A stretch of 64,000 nucleotides of DNA from Bordetella sp. LUAb4 (GCF_021325795.1 NZ_JAHPZX010000003.1:310001-374000); one strand, 5' to 3'. Numbered from the stretch's first letter, positions 34,105 to 43,161 are shown. Notes: generated from the letters alone by a model not told the origin. Made by a program: numbers and translations.

Positions 34105-36183
34105 ATGCCAGTTGTATCCACGTCCCAGAGCGGCGCCGTGCGCACCGTGCTTATCGATAACCCGCCTGTCAACGCCACCTCGGTCGACGTACGACGGGGT
34201 CTGTGCGAGGCCTTCGAGGCGGCCGAGGCGGATCCCCGGACGCGCGCCATCGTGCTGGCCTGCGCCGGCAGCACGTTCGTCGCCGGTGCCGACATCCGCG
34301 AGTTCGGCAAGCCGCCGCAGGATCCTCATCTGTCCGAGGTGATCGCCCGCATCGAGGCCTGCGCCAAGCCGGTGGTCGCCGCGCTGCACGGCACGGCTTT
34401 GGGTGGCGGTCTGGAACTGGCGTTGGGCTGCCATTACCGCGTGGCGAATGCGCGTGCGCGCATGGGTTTGCCTGAGTCCACCTTGGGTGTCATTCCAGGC
34501 GCGGGCGGCATTCCCCGCCTGGCGCGTCTGACCGGCGTGGCCAAGGCGCTGGAACTGGCGACCACCGGCAAGCCGGTCGCCGCGCCCGCCGCGCGTGACA
34601 TGGGGCTGGTGGATGTCGTGACGGACGGCGACGCGCAGCAGGCCGCGCAGCGCTATGCGGACGATCTGCTGCAACGCGGCGCCGGACCACGCCGGACCCG
34701 CGATCTGCCATTGGCGCCGCCGCCGGCGGGCTACTTCGACGACATCCGCGCGAAGCTGGCCGTCAGCCATCGCGGGCAAGAAGCACCGCTGGTGTGCGTG
34801 GACATCGCCGAACAATCCTTGGCGCGCGGCTTCGACGCCAGTGTGGCCTACGGACGCGAACGCTTCCGCGAACGCGTCGCCTCGGCGCAGGCAGGCGCGT
34901 TGCGGCATGCGTTCTTCGCCGAGCGCACGGCCAGCAAACCCGCCGGTCTGCCGGAGCCCGACGCAGCGATACAACGCGCCGGCGTCATCGGCGGCGGCAC
35001 CATGGGTACGGGCATCGCCATGTGCTTCCTCAACGCGGGCATTCCCGTCACGCTGGTGGAGCAGAACCCGCAAGCCCTGGCGGCGTGCCTGGGCAATATC
35101 GGCAAGACCTACGAATCGGACGTCGCCAAAGGACGCATCGATGCCGCCACGCGGCAGCGGCGCCTGGATGATCTGCACGGGACCATGACGTTCGCGGACC
35201 TGCGCGATTGCGATCTGGTGATCGAAGCCGTGTTCGAGGATCTGGCCGTCAAGCAGCAGGTCTTCGCCAATATCGAGGCGAACGTGGCGCCGGGCACCCT
35301 CATCGCGTCCAACACGTCTTATCTGAATCTCGACACCTTGGCCGCGCCCATGCGGCATCCGGAAAATGTCGTGGGCATGCACTTCTTCAGCCCTGCCCAC
35401 ATCATGAAGCTGCTGGAAAACGTGCGCGGCGCGCGCAGCTCGCCGCAGGCGCTGGCGCGCATCCAGGCACTGGGCAAGCGCCTGGGCAAAGTGGCGGTGC
35501 TGGTGGGCGTGTCAGAAGGCTTCGTCGGCAATCGCATGTTGTCCCGACGTGCCCGCGAGTGCTACTTCCTGCTGGAAGAAGGCGCCCTGCCGCAACAGAT
35601 CGACCGCGTGCTTTACGACTTCGGCTTTCCCATGGGTCAGTTCCAGCTCAACGACCTGGCGGGACTGGACGTGGCCTGGCGGGCGCGCCAGGGTCGGCTC
35701 GACCGCTTGAGCGAACGTGAACAGGCAAGCGGCATTCTGGACGAGCTGGTGGTGAATCGGAAACGCTTGGGACAGAAGAGCGGCGCTGGCTTCTATCGCT
35801 ATGACGCGCAGCGCAAACGCACGGTTGATCCCGAGGTCTCCGCCTTGATCGAGCAAGAGGCCGCGCGCCGCGGCTTCGCGCGCCGTGCCATCGGCGACGA
35901 CGAGATCCTGGAGCGTTGCCTCTACGTGATGATCAACGAAGGCGCGCGCATTCTGGAAGAAGGGGTAGCGCGGCGGCCCGAGGAGATCGACGCCATCTGG
36001 ACCAACGGCTACGGTTTCCCCCGCTATCGCGGTGGTCCCATGTACTACGCCGACCAGATCGGCCTGCCACGGATCCTGGCGCGCATCCAGGCCTACGCCG
36101 AGCAGGTCGGTGCGCAGTACTGGACGCCCGCGCCGCTGCTGGTGGCGCTGGCTGCAAAGGGCGCGGGCTTCTATTCCGCCTGA
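34105..36183 (+). CDS. Bifunctional enoyl-CoA hydratase / 3-hydroxyacyl-CoA dehydrogenase (FadB/FadJ-like)
   Basis: A 692-aa beta-oxidation enzyme. The N-terminal crotonase domain (1 to about 190) has AGADIREFGKPP and HGTALGGGLELALGCHYRV with LPESTLGVIPGAGG. The HAD NAD-binding domain begins at GGGTMGTGIAMCFLNAG near residue 296. C-terminal HAD domains contain HFFSPAHIMKLLE and GNRMLSRRARE. Shorter than E. coli FadB (729 aa) and nearer to peroxisomal-type multifunctional enzymes. It would convert an enoyl-CoA to a 3-ketoacyl-CoA with NAD+ in the cytosol. Confidence 0.94.
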   Translation: MPVVSTSQSGAVRTVLIDNPPVNATSVDVRRGLCEAFEAAEADPRTRAIVLACAGSTFVAGADIREFGKPPQDPHLSEVIARIEACAKPVVAALHGTALGGGLELALGCHYRVANARARMGLPESTLGVIPGAGGIPRLARLTGVAKALELATTGKPVAAPAARDMGLVDVVTDGDAQQAAQRYADDLLQRGAGPRRTRDLPLAPPPAGYFDDIRAKLAVSHRGQEAPLVCVDIAEQSLARGFDASVAYGRERFRERVASAQAGALRHAFFAERTASKPAGLPEPDAAIQRAGVIGGGTMGTGIAMCFLNAGIPVTLVEQNPQALAACLGNIGKTYESDVAKGRIDAATRQRRLDDLHGTMTFADLRDCDLVIEAVFEDLAVKQQVFANIEANVAPGTLIASNTSYLNLDTLAAPMRHPENVVGMHFFSPAHIMKLLENVRGARSSPQALARIQALGKRLGKVAVLVGVSEGFVGNRMLSRRARECYFLLEEGALPQQIDRVLYDFGFPMGQFQLNDLAGLDVAWRARQGRLDRLSEREQASGILDELVVNRKRLGQKSGAGFYRYDAQRKRTVDPEVSALIEQEAARRGFARRAIGDDEILERCLYVMINEGARILEEGVARRPEEIDAIWTNGYGFPRYRGGPMYYADQIGLPRILARIQAYAEQVGAQYWTPAPLLVALAAKGAGFYSA

Positions 36184-36203
36184 ACCGGGTGGCGCACGCC
36201 GGT

Positions 36204-36222
36204 CCGGCGCGGCCCGCGCCGG
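36204..36222. repeat. Intergenic GC hairpin
   Basis: CCGGCGCG (36204-36211) and CGCGCCGG (36215-36222) form a perfect stem with a GCC loop, 20 nt after the FadB-like stop and 39 nt before the CoA-transferase start. No T-tract follows. It may stabilise the upstream transcript or cause partial termination. Confidence 0.35.
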
Positions 36223-36261
36223 CCGCGCACGCCAAGCGATCAACGACGAGAGATTCGAAAC

Positions 36262-37569
36262 ATGCCGAACCGAGAAGCACCGACAGAAGCACCGACAGAA
36301 GCACCGACGGGAACCGCGACAGAACCGCGGCGCGAGCCGCCCTTGACCGGCATCAAGGTGCTGGACCTGACCCGCATCATGGCGGGGCCCTGGTGCACGC
36401 AGAACCTGGCTGACCTGGGCGCCGATGTCTACAAGATCGAACGCCCGGGCAGCGGCGATGATACGCGCGGCTGGGGGCCGCCGAACCTGATGGACGCGCA
36501 AGGGCGGCGCACCCAGGAATCCGCCTATTACCTGGCCGCCAACCGCAACAAGAAATCCATCGCGCTGGACATCGCCACGCCGGCCGGCGCGCAGGCTTTG
36601 CTCGACCTGGCGCTGCATTGCGACATCCTGGTGGAAAACTTCAAGGTCGGCGGCCTGGCCAAGTACGGCCTGGATTACGCGGCGCTCAAGCAGATCAATC
36701 CCCGTCTCATCTATTGCTCCATCACCGGCTTCGGCCAGGATGGGCCGTACGCGGGCAAGCCCGGCTACGACTTCGTGATCCAGGCCATGGGGGGCTTGAT
36801 GAGCATCACGGGCGAGCGCGACGACCTGCCCGGCGGCGGGCCGCAGAAAGCCGGCAATGCAGCGTCTGACCTGATGGCGGGCATGTATGCCACCACGGCC
36901 ATATTGGCGGCGCTGCATGAGCGCGCACGCAGCGGGCTGGGCCAGCATATCGACATCTCCATGCTCGACTGCCAGGTGGCCGCTTTGGGTGTGCAGAACT
37001 TCAACTACTTCCTGTCGGGCGAAGTCCCGCGCCGGGAAGGCAATGCGCACGTCAATCTATCGCCTTACCAGGTGTTCGCCACCGCTGACGGCTACATCGT
37101 GCTGGGCGTAGGCAACGACGGGCAGTATCAGAAGTTTTGCCGCGCGGTGGCTCGTCCCGATCTGGCCGAGGATCCGCGTTATCAGACCAACACCAGCCGC
37201 GTCATCCACAAGGCTGTGCTGATTCCGGAACTGGAGCTGCTGTTTCTCACGCGCGATCGGGATACCTGGCGCCGCCTGCTGGACGAGGCCGGCGTGCCGG
37301 TGGGCGTGATCAATGACGTGGCGCAGGTGCATGAAGATCCGCAAGTGCGGGACCGCGGTCTCAAATTTTCGCTGCCGCATCCCATCGTCGGCAGCGTGCC
37401 GCAGGTGCGCAATCCCATGCGCCTGTCGGGCAGTCCGGTGAGCTATCGCAATGCGGCGCCTTTGCTGGGCGCCGATACCCAGGACATTCTGGCGCGTCTG
37501 CTCGGTTACGACCAGACGCGCATCGCGGCATTGATGGCGCCCGGCGTGGCGCGGGAGGCATCGTCATGA
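36262..37569 (+). CDS. CaiB/BaiF family III CoA-transferase
   Basis: A 435-aa CoA-transferase that would activate a carboxylic acid by CoA exchange. The conserved VLDLTRIMAGPWCTQNLADLGADVYKIERPG follows an unusual N-terminal Pro-Thr-Glu-Ala repeat. The catalytic Asp is in AASDLMAGMYA near residue 203, and the C-terminal RRLLDEAGVPVGVINDV segment is typical. Its stop overlaps the DUF35 gene start by 4 nt. Located right after the beta-oxidation enzyme, it is the probable entry step of the island's pathway. Confidence 0.93.
   Translation: MPNREAPTEAPTEAPTGTATEPRREPPLTGIKVLDLTRIMAGPWCTQNLADLGADVYKIERPGSGDDTRGWGPPNLMDAQGRRTQESAYYLAANRNKKSIALDIATPAGAQALLDLALHCDILVENFKVGGLAKYGLDYAALKQINPRLIYCSITGFGQDGPYAGKPGYDFVIQAMGGLMSITGERDDLPGGGPQKAGNAASDLMAGMYATTAILAALHERARSGLGQHIDISMLDCQVAALGVQNFNYFLSGEVPRREGNAHVNLSPYQVFATADGYIVLGVGNDGQYQKFCRAVARPDLAEDPRYQTNTSRVIHKAVLIPELELLFLTRDRDTWRRLLDEAGVPVGVINDVAQVHEDPQVRDRGLKFSLPHPIVGSVPQVRNPMRLSGSPVSYRNAAPLLGADTQDILARLLGYDQTRIAALMAPGVAREASS
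36273..36308 (+). repeat. 12-bp tandem repeat (AGAAGCACCGAC x 3) inside the CoA-transferase gene
   Basis: Three perfect copies at 36273-36284, 36285-36296 and 36297-36308 encode a repeated Glu-Ala-Pro-Thr run at the N-terminus of the CoA-transferase. As 12 is a multiple of three, slippage would change tail length without frameshift. Confidence 0.85.
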
Positions 37570-38003
37570 CACAGGTATCCGCGGCAGGCCAGGGCGTGGA
37601 GCGGCAATACGCCGATCATCTGGCGCAAGGCCGCTTCATGATTCAGCGTTGCTCGGCGTGCGCGCGCCACGTGTTTCCGCCGCGCGAGCTGTGCCCGCAT
37701 TGCGATGAAGACCAACTGGCCTGGGTTGCACCCAGTGGGCGAGGCACGGTCTATTCCTGGACCACGGTGGCGCGCAAGGCAGAGGCGGGCGGCGACTACA
37801 ACGTGGCGTTGATCGACCTGGAGGAAGAGGTACGGCTGATGTCCTGCGTGGTCGACATCGATCCGGCCGCGGTGAACATAGGGCTGGCCGTACAGGCACG
37901 CGTCGAAGCAGGCAAGGACGGGCCCCGCGTGGTCTGCGTTGCGGTTCAGCCGCGCCAGGGTGGTCAAGAGGCGCCGCAGGGTGGTCAAGGACGGGCGCCA
38001 TGA
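37566..38003 (+). CDS. DUF35 Zn-ribbon/OB-fold protein
   Basis: A 145-aa protein with a rubredoxin-like CSAC-(N10)-CPHC zinc ribbon at about residues 29-46, then an OB-fold (GRGTVYSWTTVARKAEAGG, ...EEVRLMSCVVDI). DUF35 proteins act as acyl-CoA-binding partners that bridge or activate thiolase-fold enzymes (for example ChsH2-DUF35 with Ltp2, or the archaeal thiolase/HMG-CoA synthase complex). Here it precedes a thiolase-fold gene and is translationally coupled to the CoA-transferase. The Gly/Gln-rich C-terminal tail is probably disordered. Confidence 0.9.
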   Translation: MTQVSAAGQGVERQYADHLAQGRFMIQRCSACARHVFPPRELCPHCDEDQLAWVAPSGRGTVYSWTTVARKAEAGGDYNVALIDLEEEVRLMSCVVDIDPAAVNIGLAVQARVEAGKDGPRVVCVAVQPRQGGQEAPQGGQGRAP

Positions 38004-38049
38004 AAAGCTCGATGCTGAAGACAGCGAAAGGAATGATAAGGGTGGAGCG

Positions 38050-39222
38050 ATGAACTACAGAGATCTGCGCGGCAAGACCGCCATCGTGGGCGTGGGCCAC
38101 GCGGGCCTGGGCGAGGCGCCCGGCTACACCGACATGGAGCTGCTGACGCGCGCCGCGTATGCGGCGGTGAAGGACGCGGGCCTGCGCATGCAGGACATCG
38201 ATGGCATCGCCACCAGCAGCGTATCGGCCAGCATGTGGCTGATGTCCGTGGTCGAGACGCTGGGGCTGCGGCCCACCTATATCGACGGCACGTGCGTGGG
38301 CGGGTCCAGCTTCATGTCCTATATCCAGGCCGCGGCGCACGCCCTGTGGTCCGGGCAATGCAATGCCGTGCTGGTGTGCTACGGCAGCGCGCAGCGCACC
38401 TCGGCCCTGGGGCGGGGCGTGATCACGAATGCGCGCAAGGTGCTGGATCCGCAGCCTTATGAAGTGCCCTATGAACCCATGAATCCGCCCAGCTCCTACG
38501 CCTTGGCGGCGCGGCGCCATATGCACGAGTTCGGCACGCGGCGCGAGCACCTGGCCGAAGTGGCCGTGGCGGCGCGCGCGTGGGCGCGGCTCAATCCCGA
38601 AGCCTACAGCCGCGATCCGCTGACGATAGACGACGTGCTGTCGGCCCGCCGCGTGTCGGACCCGCTGACCGTACGCGACTGCTGCCTGGTAACCGATGGC
38701 GGCGGCGCCTTCGTCATGACGCGGGCGGACCGGGCCGCCACACTGAAGCAGAAACCAGCCTATATCCTGGGCAGCGCGACGGCGGTGTGGAACCGGCAGA
38801 TTTCCTGCATGGAGGATTTGACGGTGACGGCGGCACGGCAGTCGGGCGCGCTGGCATTCGATATGGCGGGGTGCAAGCCGGCCGATATCGATGTGGTGCA
38901 GCTTTACGACGCGTTCACCATCAACACCATCCTGTTCCTGGAAGACCTGGGCTTCTGCGCCAAGGGCGAAGGCGGTGCCTTCGTCAGCGGCGGTGCCATC
39001 GCGCCAGGCGGCCGCCTGGCGGTCAATACCAATGGCGGCGGACTGTCCTGCGTGCACCCCGGCATGTACGGCGTGTTCCTGGTGATCGAGGCGGTACGCC
39101 AGTTGCGCGGCGAGGGCGGCGCGCGCCAGGTGCGCGATGCCAACCTGGCCTTGGCGCACGGCAATGGCGGCACGCTGTCGAGTCAATCCACCGTGGTGCT
39201 GGGGACGGCCGCTACCTTGTAG
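38050..39222 (+). CDS. SCP-x/Ltp2-like thiolase-fold protein (thiolase or retro-aldolase)
   Basis: A 390-aa lipid-transfer-protein-type thiolase. It starts MNYRDLRGKTAIVGVGHAGLG at the ATG 38050 after GGTGGAGCG. The nucleophile region is DGTCVGGSSFM (Cys near 82), and the C-terminal conserved region is NTNGGGLSCVHPGMYG ... LAHGNGGTLSSQ. Such proteins either cleave 3-ketoacyl-CoA or, with a DUF35 partner, perform retro-aldol cleavage of 3-hydroxyacyl-CoA. The DUF35 gene immediately upstream makes a heteromeric complex very likely. Last gene of the island's plus-strand run; convergent with a LysR gene. Confidence 0.92.
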   Translation: MNYRDLRGKTAIVGVGHAGLGEAPGYTDMELLTRAAYAAVKDAGLRMQDIDGIATSSVSASMWLMSVVETLGLRPTYIDGTCVGGSSFMSYIQAAAHALWSGQCNAVLVCYGSAQRTSALGRGVITNARKVLDPQPYEVPYEPMNPPSSYALAARRHMHEFGTRREHLAEVAVAARAWARLNPEAYSRDPLTIDDVLSARRVSDPLTVRDCCLVTDGGGAFVMTRADRAATLKQKPAYILGSATAVWNRQISCMEDLTVTAARQSGALAFDMAGCKPADIDVVQLYDAFTINTILFLEDLGFCAKGEGGAFVSGGAIAPGGRLAVNTNGGGLSCVHPGMYGVFLVIEAVRQLRGEGGARQVRDANLALAHGNGGTLSSQSTVVLGTAATL

Positions 39223-39300
39223 CCTGGCCGGGGCATCGCGCTACCCGTTTGCAGCCTGACTGTCACGATGCGGTAGCCAGGCTGCCCGCGCCTGTGCTTT

Positions 39301-40212
39301 CTACAAGCCGCACACCATGTCGTACAGTTCGTGCAGCAGGGCCACCCGCGCGGATTGCCGGTTCCACAACAGGCCCACGCTGCGGAAGTGCTCGTTGCCT
39401 GGCAGCGGGATCTTGCGCAGCTTGATATCTTCAAGCAATTCTCCCGCGCCGTCCGGCACCAGGGCCACGCCCAGTCCGCGCGCCACCAGCCGGGCGATGA
39501 TTTCTATCGACGCGGTTTCGATGCGGATCTTGGGATGGATGCTGTGCTGGCGGAAGTATTGGGCGGCCAGTTGGCCGCCCCACAGCTTGCGGTCATAGCA
39601 AATGAGAGGATTGGCGCGCAGCAGCTGATGCGGATCGGTTTCGGTCAGGCTGGCCGGCGCCAGCACCACCAGCGGTTCGTCGCGCACGCGGCGCCATTCG
39701 AGATTCTTGGGCATCTGGAACTGCGGCTGCAGAATCAGCGCCGCATCCATCTCGCCGTCGCACACCTGCGCGTACAGATGGACGGAATAGCCCTTGACCA
39801 GATTCACCTCCAGGTTGGGATGCCTGGCGATCACACGTTCCAGCAAGGGCGGGATCAAGGTGCTCATGGCCGAGTCGAAGGCACCCAGCGACAGGCGGCC
39901 GACCACGATCGGCCCCTGTCCCGCCATCTTCAGGTTGCGCACTTCCTCCATCACTCTGCGCGCCTGCGCGAGAATCTGCTGGCCTTCCGCCGTCGCCGTG
40001 ACCGAGCGGCCGGAACGCGTGAGCAGGCGATAGCCCAGCTCGTCTTCCACCTTCTTGATGCGCAGATTGACCGCCGCGGGTGTCAGGCCGTTATTGCGCG
40101 CGACTTGGGCGATGGAGCCTGCTTCCACTACCTGGATGAAGTCCTGCAGAAAGGCCGTGTCCATATCCGGGATCGATGCGCCGGCGGCCAGGGGGCCACC
40201 GGCGTCTTGCAT
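39301..40212 (-). CDS. LysR-family transcriptional regulator
   Basis: A 303-aa LTTR. The HTH is FIQVVEAGSIAQVARNNGLTPAAVNLRIKKVE and the effector domain begins at IVVGRLSLGAFDSAMSTLIP. The ATG at 40212 follows GGGTGAC; an ATG at 40164 (MDTAFL) is closer to the usual LTTR start and also possible. Convergent with the thiolase gene and 76 bp upstream of nothing on its own strand except the lipoprotein gene before it. A role in the 27-39 kb island is plausible only by proximity. Confidence 0.9.
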   Translation of the reverse strand: MQDAGGPLAAGASIPDMDTAFLQDFIQVVEAGSIAQVARNNGLTPAAVNLRIKKVEDELGYRLLTRSGRSVTATAEGQQILAQARRVMEEVRNLKMAGQGPIVVGRLSLGAFDSAMSTLIPPLLERVIARHPNLEVNLVKGYSVHLYAQVCDGEMDAALILQPQFQMPKNLEWRRVRDEPLVVLAPASLTETDPHQLLRANPLICYDRKLWGGQLAAQYFRQHSIHPKIRIETASIEIIARLVARGLGVALVPDGAGELLEDIKLRKIPLPGNEHFRSVGLLWNRQSARVALLHELYDMVCGL

Positions 40213-40288
40213 GTCACCCGAATGGTACAAAGAAAATCGGCGTTGCAGATCAATGCTGTATTTCAGGCGTGAATCTCAGGAGCCGCAT

Positions 40289-41419
40289 TCAGGGCTGATC
40301 CAAGGGACTGGGTTGCGCGTGGATCTGCAGCTTGTAGATCACCACCGGATTGCGCACTTCCATCTTGCCGCCGTTGAAGTCCGGCGTGCGGCTTTGCTGC
40401 GATGCGGGAATCCACAGATAGCCCGCCCGGTCTATCCACATGGCATCGGCCCAGACCAGGCGCTGGTCCTCGATGACCACGCTTTGCTTGCCTTCGGGCG
40501 AGATGCGCAGGATGCGCTGCTTGTCGGTGTCGCTGACGTAGATATTGCCCTGCGAATCGATGGCGGTGCCACCGGTGGTGGGCGTGTTGGCCCACTTCAA
40601 CTCGACATGCGATTCGACGTCCTTGGGCGATACCGTGGCGTCATTGAGCCAACGGGTAGCGATGCGCGCCATCGGTCCGGAAGCCGGCTGGTAGTACAGC
40701 CACTGGCCGTCCGGCGACACTTCCAACTGGTCGGCATGGATGTACAGGGGCTGGCCCTTGGCATCCTTCAACGTGCGGCCTTCGGCCTGCAGCGGACGCG
40801 ATGCCATTACCGAGGGGTGGCTGTCCAGCACGCGGCGCGCGACGCCCGTGCGCATGTCCAGCACGACCAGGCCCGGCGAGCCGGCGTCGGTCAGATAGGC
40901 GAACGGGCCATTGAAACGGACGTCGTCCATGTAGCTATACGGATTGACCACGGGCGCCAGGTCGTAGACCCGCAACAGGGAGCGCGTTTGCGGATCGAAC
41001 TGGAACAGGCGAGCGCCGCCCTTGACCGCGGCCTTGCCGATGCCGGGGGCGCCGGCATCGACGATCCACAGCTTGCCGTCTGGGCCCACGCGCAAGGCGT
41101 TGACGTGGACGTAGCCGTTGCCGATGGGGCCGGCCACCGAGGGCAGCGGGATGTTCCAGTTGGCGTCGGGGAAGGGGAAAGGCTGACCCTGGGCGTCGAG
41201 TTCCGCTACTTGAGTGCCGGGGCCGTCCGCCTGCGAATAGCTGACGAAGACACGTCCTTCGGACGTGGTGGTAACGCCGTTCCAGACGCGTTGGCCTTGG
41301 AAGACCGGCACTAGCGGGTCCTGCGACTCGGGTTTGGTGGCGCAGCCTTGGACGATCATAAGCGCCAGGCTGGCGGCGGCGATGCCGGCCGCACGCGTCA
41401 AGTTTCTCGCTATCCTCAT
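40289..41419 (-). CDS. SMP-30/MRJP-like beta-propeller lipoprotein
   Basis: A 376-aa exported lipoprotein. The signal peptide ends with a lipobox, LMIVQGCATK, so Cys22-region acylation is expected. The mature part is a six-bladed propeller of the gluconolactonase/major royal jelly (yellow) type: VHVNALRVGPDGKLWIVDAG, GTAIDSQGNIYVSDTDKQRILRISPEG and WADAMWIDRAGYLWIPAS blades are visible. The ATG at 41419 has AAGGAGATCAGC upstream. Lactonase, dehydrogenase-like or ligand-binding roles are all known for this fold. The nearby sugar-acid genes make a lactone substrate attractive, but this is inference. Confidence 0.87.
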   Translation of the reverse strand: MRIARNLTRAAGIAAASLALMIVQGCATKPESQDPLVPVFQGQRVWNGVTTTSEGRVFVSYSQADGPGTQVAELDAQGQPFPFPDANWNIPLPSVAGPIGNGYVHVNALRVGPDGKLWIVDAGAPGIGKAAVKGGARLFQFDPQTRSLLRVYDLAPVVNPYSYMDDVRFNGPFAYLTDAGSPGLVVLDMRTGVARRVLDSHPSVMASRPLQAEGRTLKDAKGQPLYIHADQLEVSPDGQWLYYQPASGPMARIATRWLNDATVSPKDVESHVELKWANTPTTGGTAIDSQGNIYVSDTDKQRILRISPEGKQSVVIEDQRLVWADAMWIDRAGYLWIPASQQSRTPDFNGGKMEVRNPVVIYKLQIHAQPSPLDQP

Positions 41420-41585
41420 GCTGATCTCCTTACCTTGAACGGTGAATGACGCGGCATGCCGGGCCTCGAAGGAGTCGCACCGGGCACGCCATACGGAATG
41501 CCCGGCCGGATAGCAAACGGCGGACCCGCGGACGGGTCCCAAGGGATGATGCTGGATAAATGTTCAGCGGTTTTACGCGCTAAGG

Positions 41586-42347
41586 TCAGCCCTTGACCAG
41601 CCCGCCATCGACGATCAGGTTCTGCCCCGTCACCGCGCGCGCCCAGGGCGAAAGAAAGAACGCCACCACGTCGGCCAGTTCGTCCGGCGTGGTTACGCTG
41701 CGCAGCGGTGTCAGCCCGGCGATCAGGTCGAACACCGCTTGCGGTGTGGCGGCGCTGGCATCGGTCACGCGCAGCAGGCCGCCCGACACCATGTTGACGG
41801 TGATGCCGTCCGGCCCCAGGTCATTGGCCGCCGTGCGCGTCAACGACAGCAGCGCGGCCTTGGCGGCGGTGTAGTCGTGATACGGCACCACGGGGTTCTG
41901 GAAGAGATTGGTGCCGATATTGACGATGCGTCCGCAACCCAGGGCGCGCATGGCGGGCACGGCGGCCTGCAGCGTGTTCACGCAGCCCTTCAGCGCGCTA
42001 TCGATCTGTTGCTGGAAACGGCTCCAGGCGATCTCATCTATCTTTGGACGGGCATCGCCGTCGAAGCGGAAATCAGCCAGGGCGTTGTTGACCACGGCAA
42101 CGATGGGACGCTCGAAGTGCGCCAGGGCCCGGTCGAACAAGGCGCGCACGGATTGCGCATCGGTCACGTCCGCCTGCAAGGCGATGACACGGGGCCCCAG
42201 TTCCTCGGCCAGCGCCTGCGCTGCCGCCTCGCTGCGGTAGTAGTTGATCACCACCGTGGCGCCTTCGCGTGCCAGCGCGCGGGTGATGGACGCACCGAGT
42301 CCGCGCGCGCCGCCGGTGACGAGGACGCATTGTTCATTCAACTTCAT
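41586..42347 (-). CDS. SDR-family oxidoreductase, FabG-like
   Basis: A 253-aa classical SDR: TGGARGLGASITRAL cofactor loop, NNALA after strand 4, catalytic Ser-region NIGTNLFQNPVVPYHDYTAAKAALLSL containing the YxxxK pair, and the C-terminal GQNLIVDGGLVKG. Preceded by GGAATCCCCC. It is 12 nt downstream of a GntR gene on the same strand and next to a glucarate dehydratase-like gene, so a hydroxy- or keto-acid (sugar acid) substrate is likely. Confidence 0.92.
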   Translation of the reverse strand: MKLNEQCVLVTGGARGLGASITRALAREGATVVINYYRSEAAAQALAEELGPRVIALQADVTDAQSVRALFDRALAHFERPIVAVVNNALADFRFDGDARPKIDEIAWSRFQQQIDSALKGCVNTLQAAVPAMRALGCGRIVNIGTNLFQNPVVPYHDYTAAKAALLSLTRTAANDLGPDGITVNMVSGGLLRVTDASAATPQAVFDLIAGLTPLRSVTTPDELADVVAFFLSPWARAVTGQNLIVDGGLVKG

Positions 42348-42359
42348 GGGGGATTCCTT

Positions 42360-43055
42360 CTATAGGGTCTTGCCGCCGTCAGCGTCGGGCATTTCATTGA
42401 CCGCCACCTTGCGCACGAATTCATAGACACCGTGCAGGTGTTCACGCATACAGGCGGCGGCGGTGTCCGGGTCGCGGGCCGCCAACGCCGCGCAGATGCG
42501 TTGATGCTGCTCCAGCACCAGCGACGCCTTGAGCCGCTGCTTCAAGGCCAGGCGCCGCACGCGGTCGACATGGATCTTCGATTGCTGGATCACGCGCCAG
42601 ACGCGCGGCTTGCCGGCGATTTCGGCGATGCGCGCGTGCATGGCTTCGTCGGCCTGGTAGAAGCGCACCATGTCGCCCGCTTCCTTGGCCACCTCTTGCT
42701 CGCGCAGAATCGCCGCCAGGGCATCGATGCCGGCCTGGTCTATCTTGTTGGCTGCTTCGCGGATCAGCGCGCACTCCAGGTTTTCGCGGATGAAAGCGGC
42801 CTGCGTCACTTCCTCGATACGGATCGGCGCGATGAAGGTACCCACCTGCGGAAAGACGTCGACCAGCCCCTGTTCGCCCAGCTTGATCAGCACTTCCCGT
42901 ATGGGCGTGCGGCTGACTTCGAACATGGCGCCCACTTCCGCTTCGGAAATGCTGGCCCCCGGGGCAAGCTCGCCCGACAGGATGCGTTCCAGCACCTGGT
43001 CGTAAAGCAGGTCCGAGAGAGGACGCCGGGATGCGCGGTTGCGGATGGATTTCAT
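42360..43055 (-). CDS. GntR-family regulator with FCD domain
   Basis: A 231-aa FadR-subfamily regulator. The winged HTH (LYDQVLERILSGELAPGASISEAEVGAMFEVSRTPIREVLIKL) is followed by an all-helical FCD effector domain (ECALIREAANKIDQAGID; HARIAEIAGKPRVWRVI with metal-ligand His residues). Divergent from the glucarate dehydratase-like gene, with a 14-bp palindrome in between. Probably represses both directions and responds to a small organic acid. Confidence 0.93.
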   Translation of the reverse strand: MKSIRNRASRRPLSDLLYDQVLERILSGELAPGASISEAEVGAMFEVSRTPIREVLIKLGEQGLVDVFPQVGTFIAPIRIEEVTQAAFIRENLECALIREAANKIDQAGIDALAAILREQEVAKEAGDMVRFYQADEAMHARIAEIAGKPRVWRVIQQSKIHVDRVRRLALKQRLKASLVLEQHQRICAALAARDPDTAAACMREHLHGVYEFVRKVAVNEMPDADGGKTL

Positions 43056-43106
43056 GGGACGCTCGGTTGCCGGGAGGGTATTGTACGGGCAGCGGGCTTT
43101 ACGTAC

Positions 43107-43120
43107 ACTAGTATACTAGT
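43107..43120. promoter_or_regulatory. Perfect 14-bp palindrome ACTAGTATACTAGT, candidate GntR operator
   Basis: Located 52 nt upstream of the GntR start and 42 nt upstream of the glucarate dehydratase-like start, centred in the divergent promoter. FCD-type GntR regulators bind short palindromes of this size. The centre GTATAC is also the centre of the palindrome near the other GntR gene (62242-62255). Confidence 0.6.
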
Positions 43121-43161
43121 ATTCAAATCAGATTCCCCGAGACAGACAGGCAGCCTCCCTC

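Noticed and set aside
32911-35400. 829-codon minus-strand open frame
   Set aside because: It covers the Bug receptor and FadB-like genes on the opposite strand and shows low-complexity composition; a shadow frame.
36273-36308. Short tandem repeat considered as a CRISPR-like element
   Set aside because: Units are contiguous, without spacers, and lie inside a coding gene; no CRISPR array or cas gene is present in the window.
39221-39283. AGCCTGGC / GCCAGGCT arms between convergent thiolase and LysR genes
   Set aside because: Arms are perfect but separated by 47 nt with no T-tract; too weak to call a terminator.
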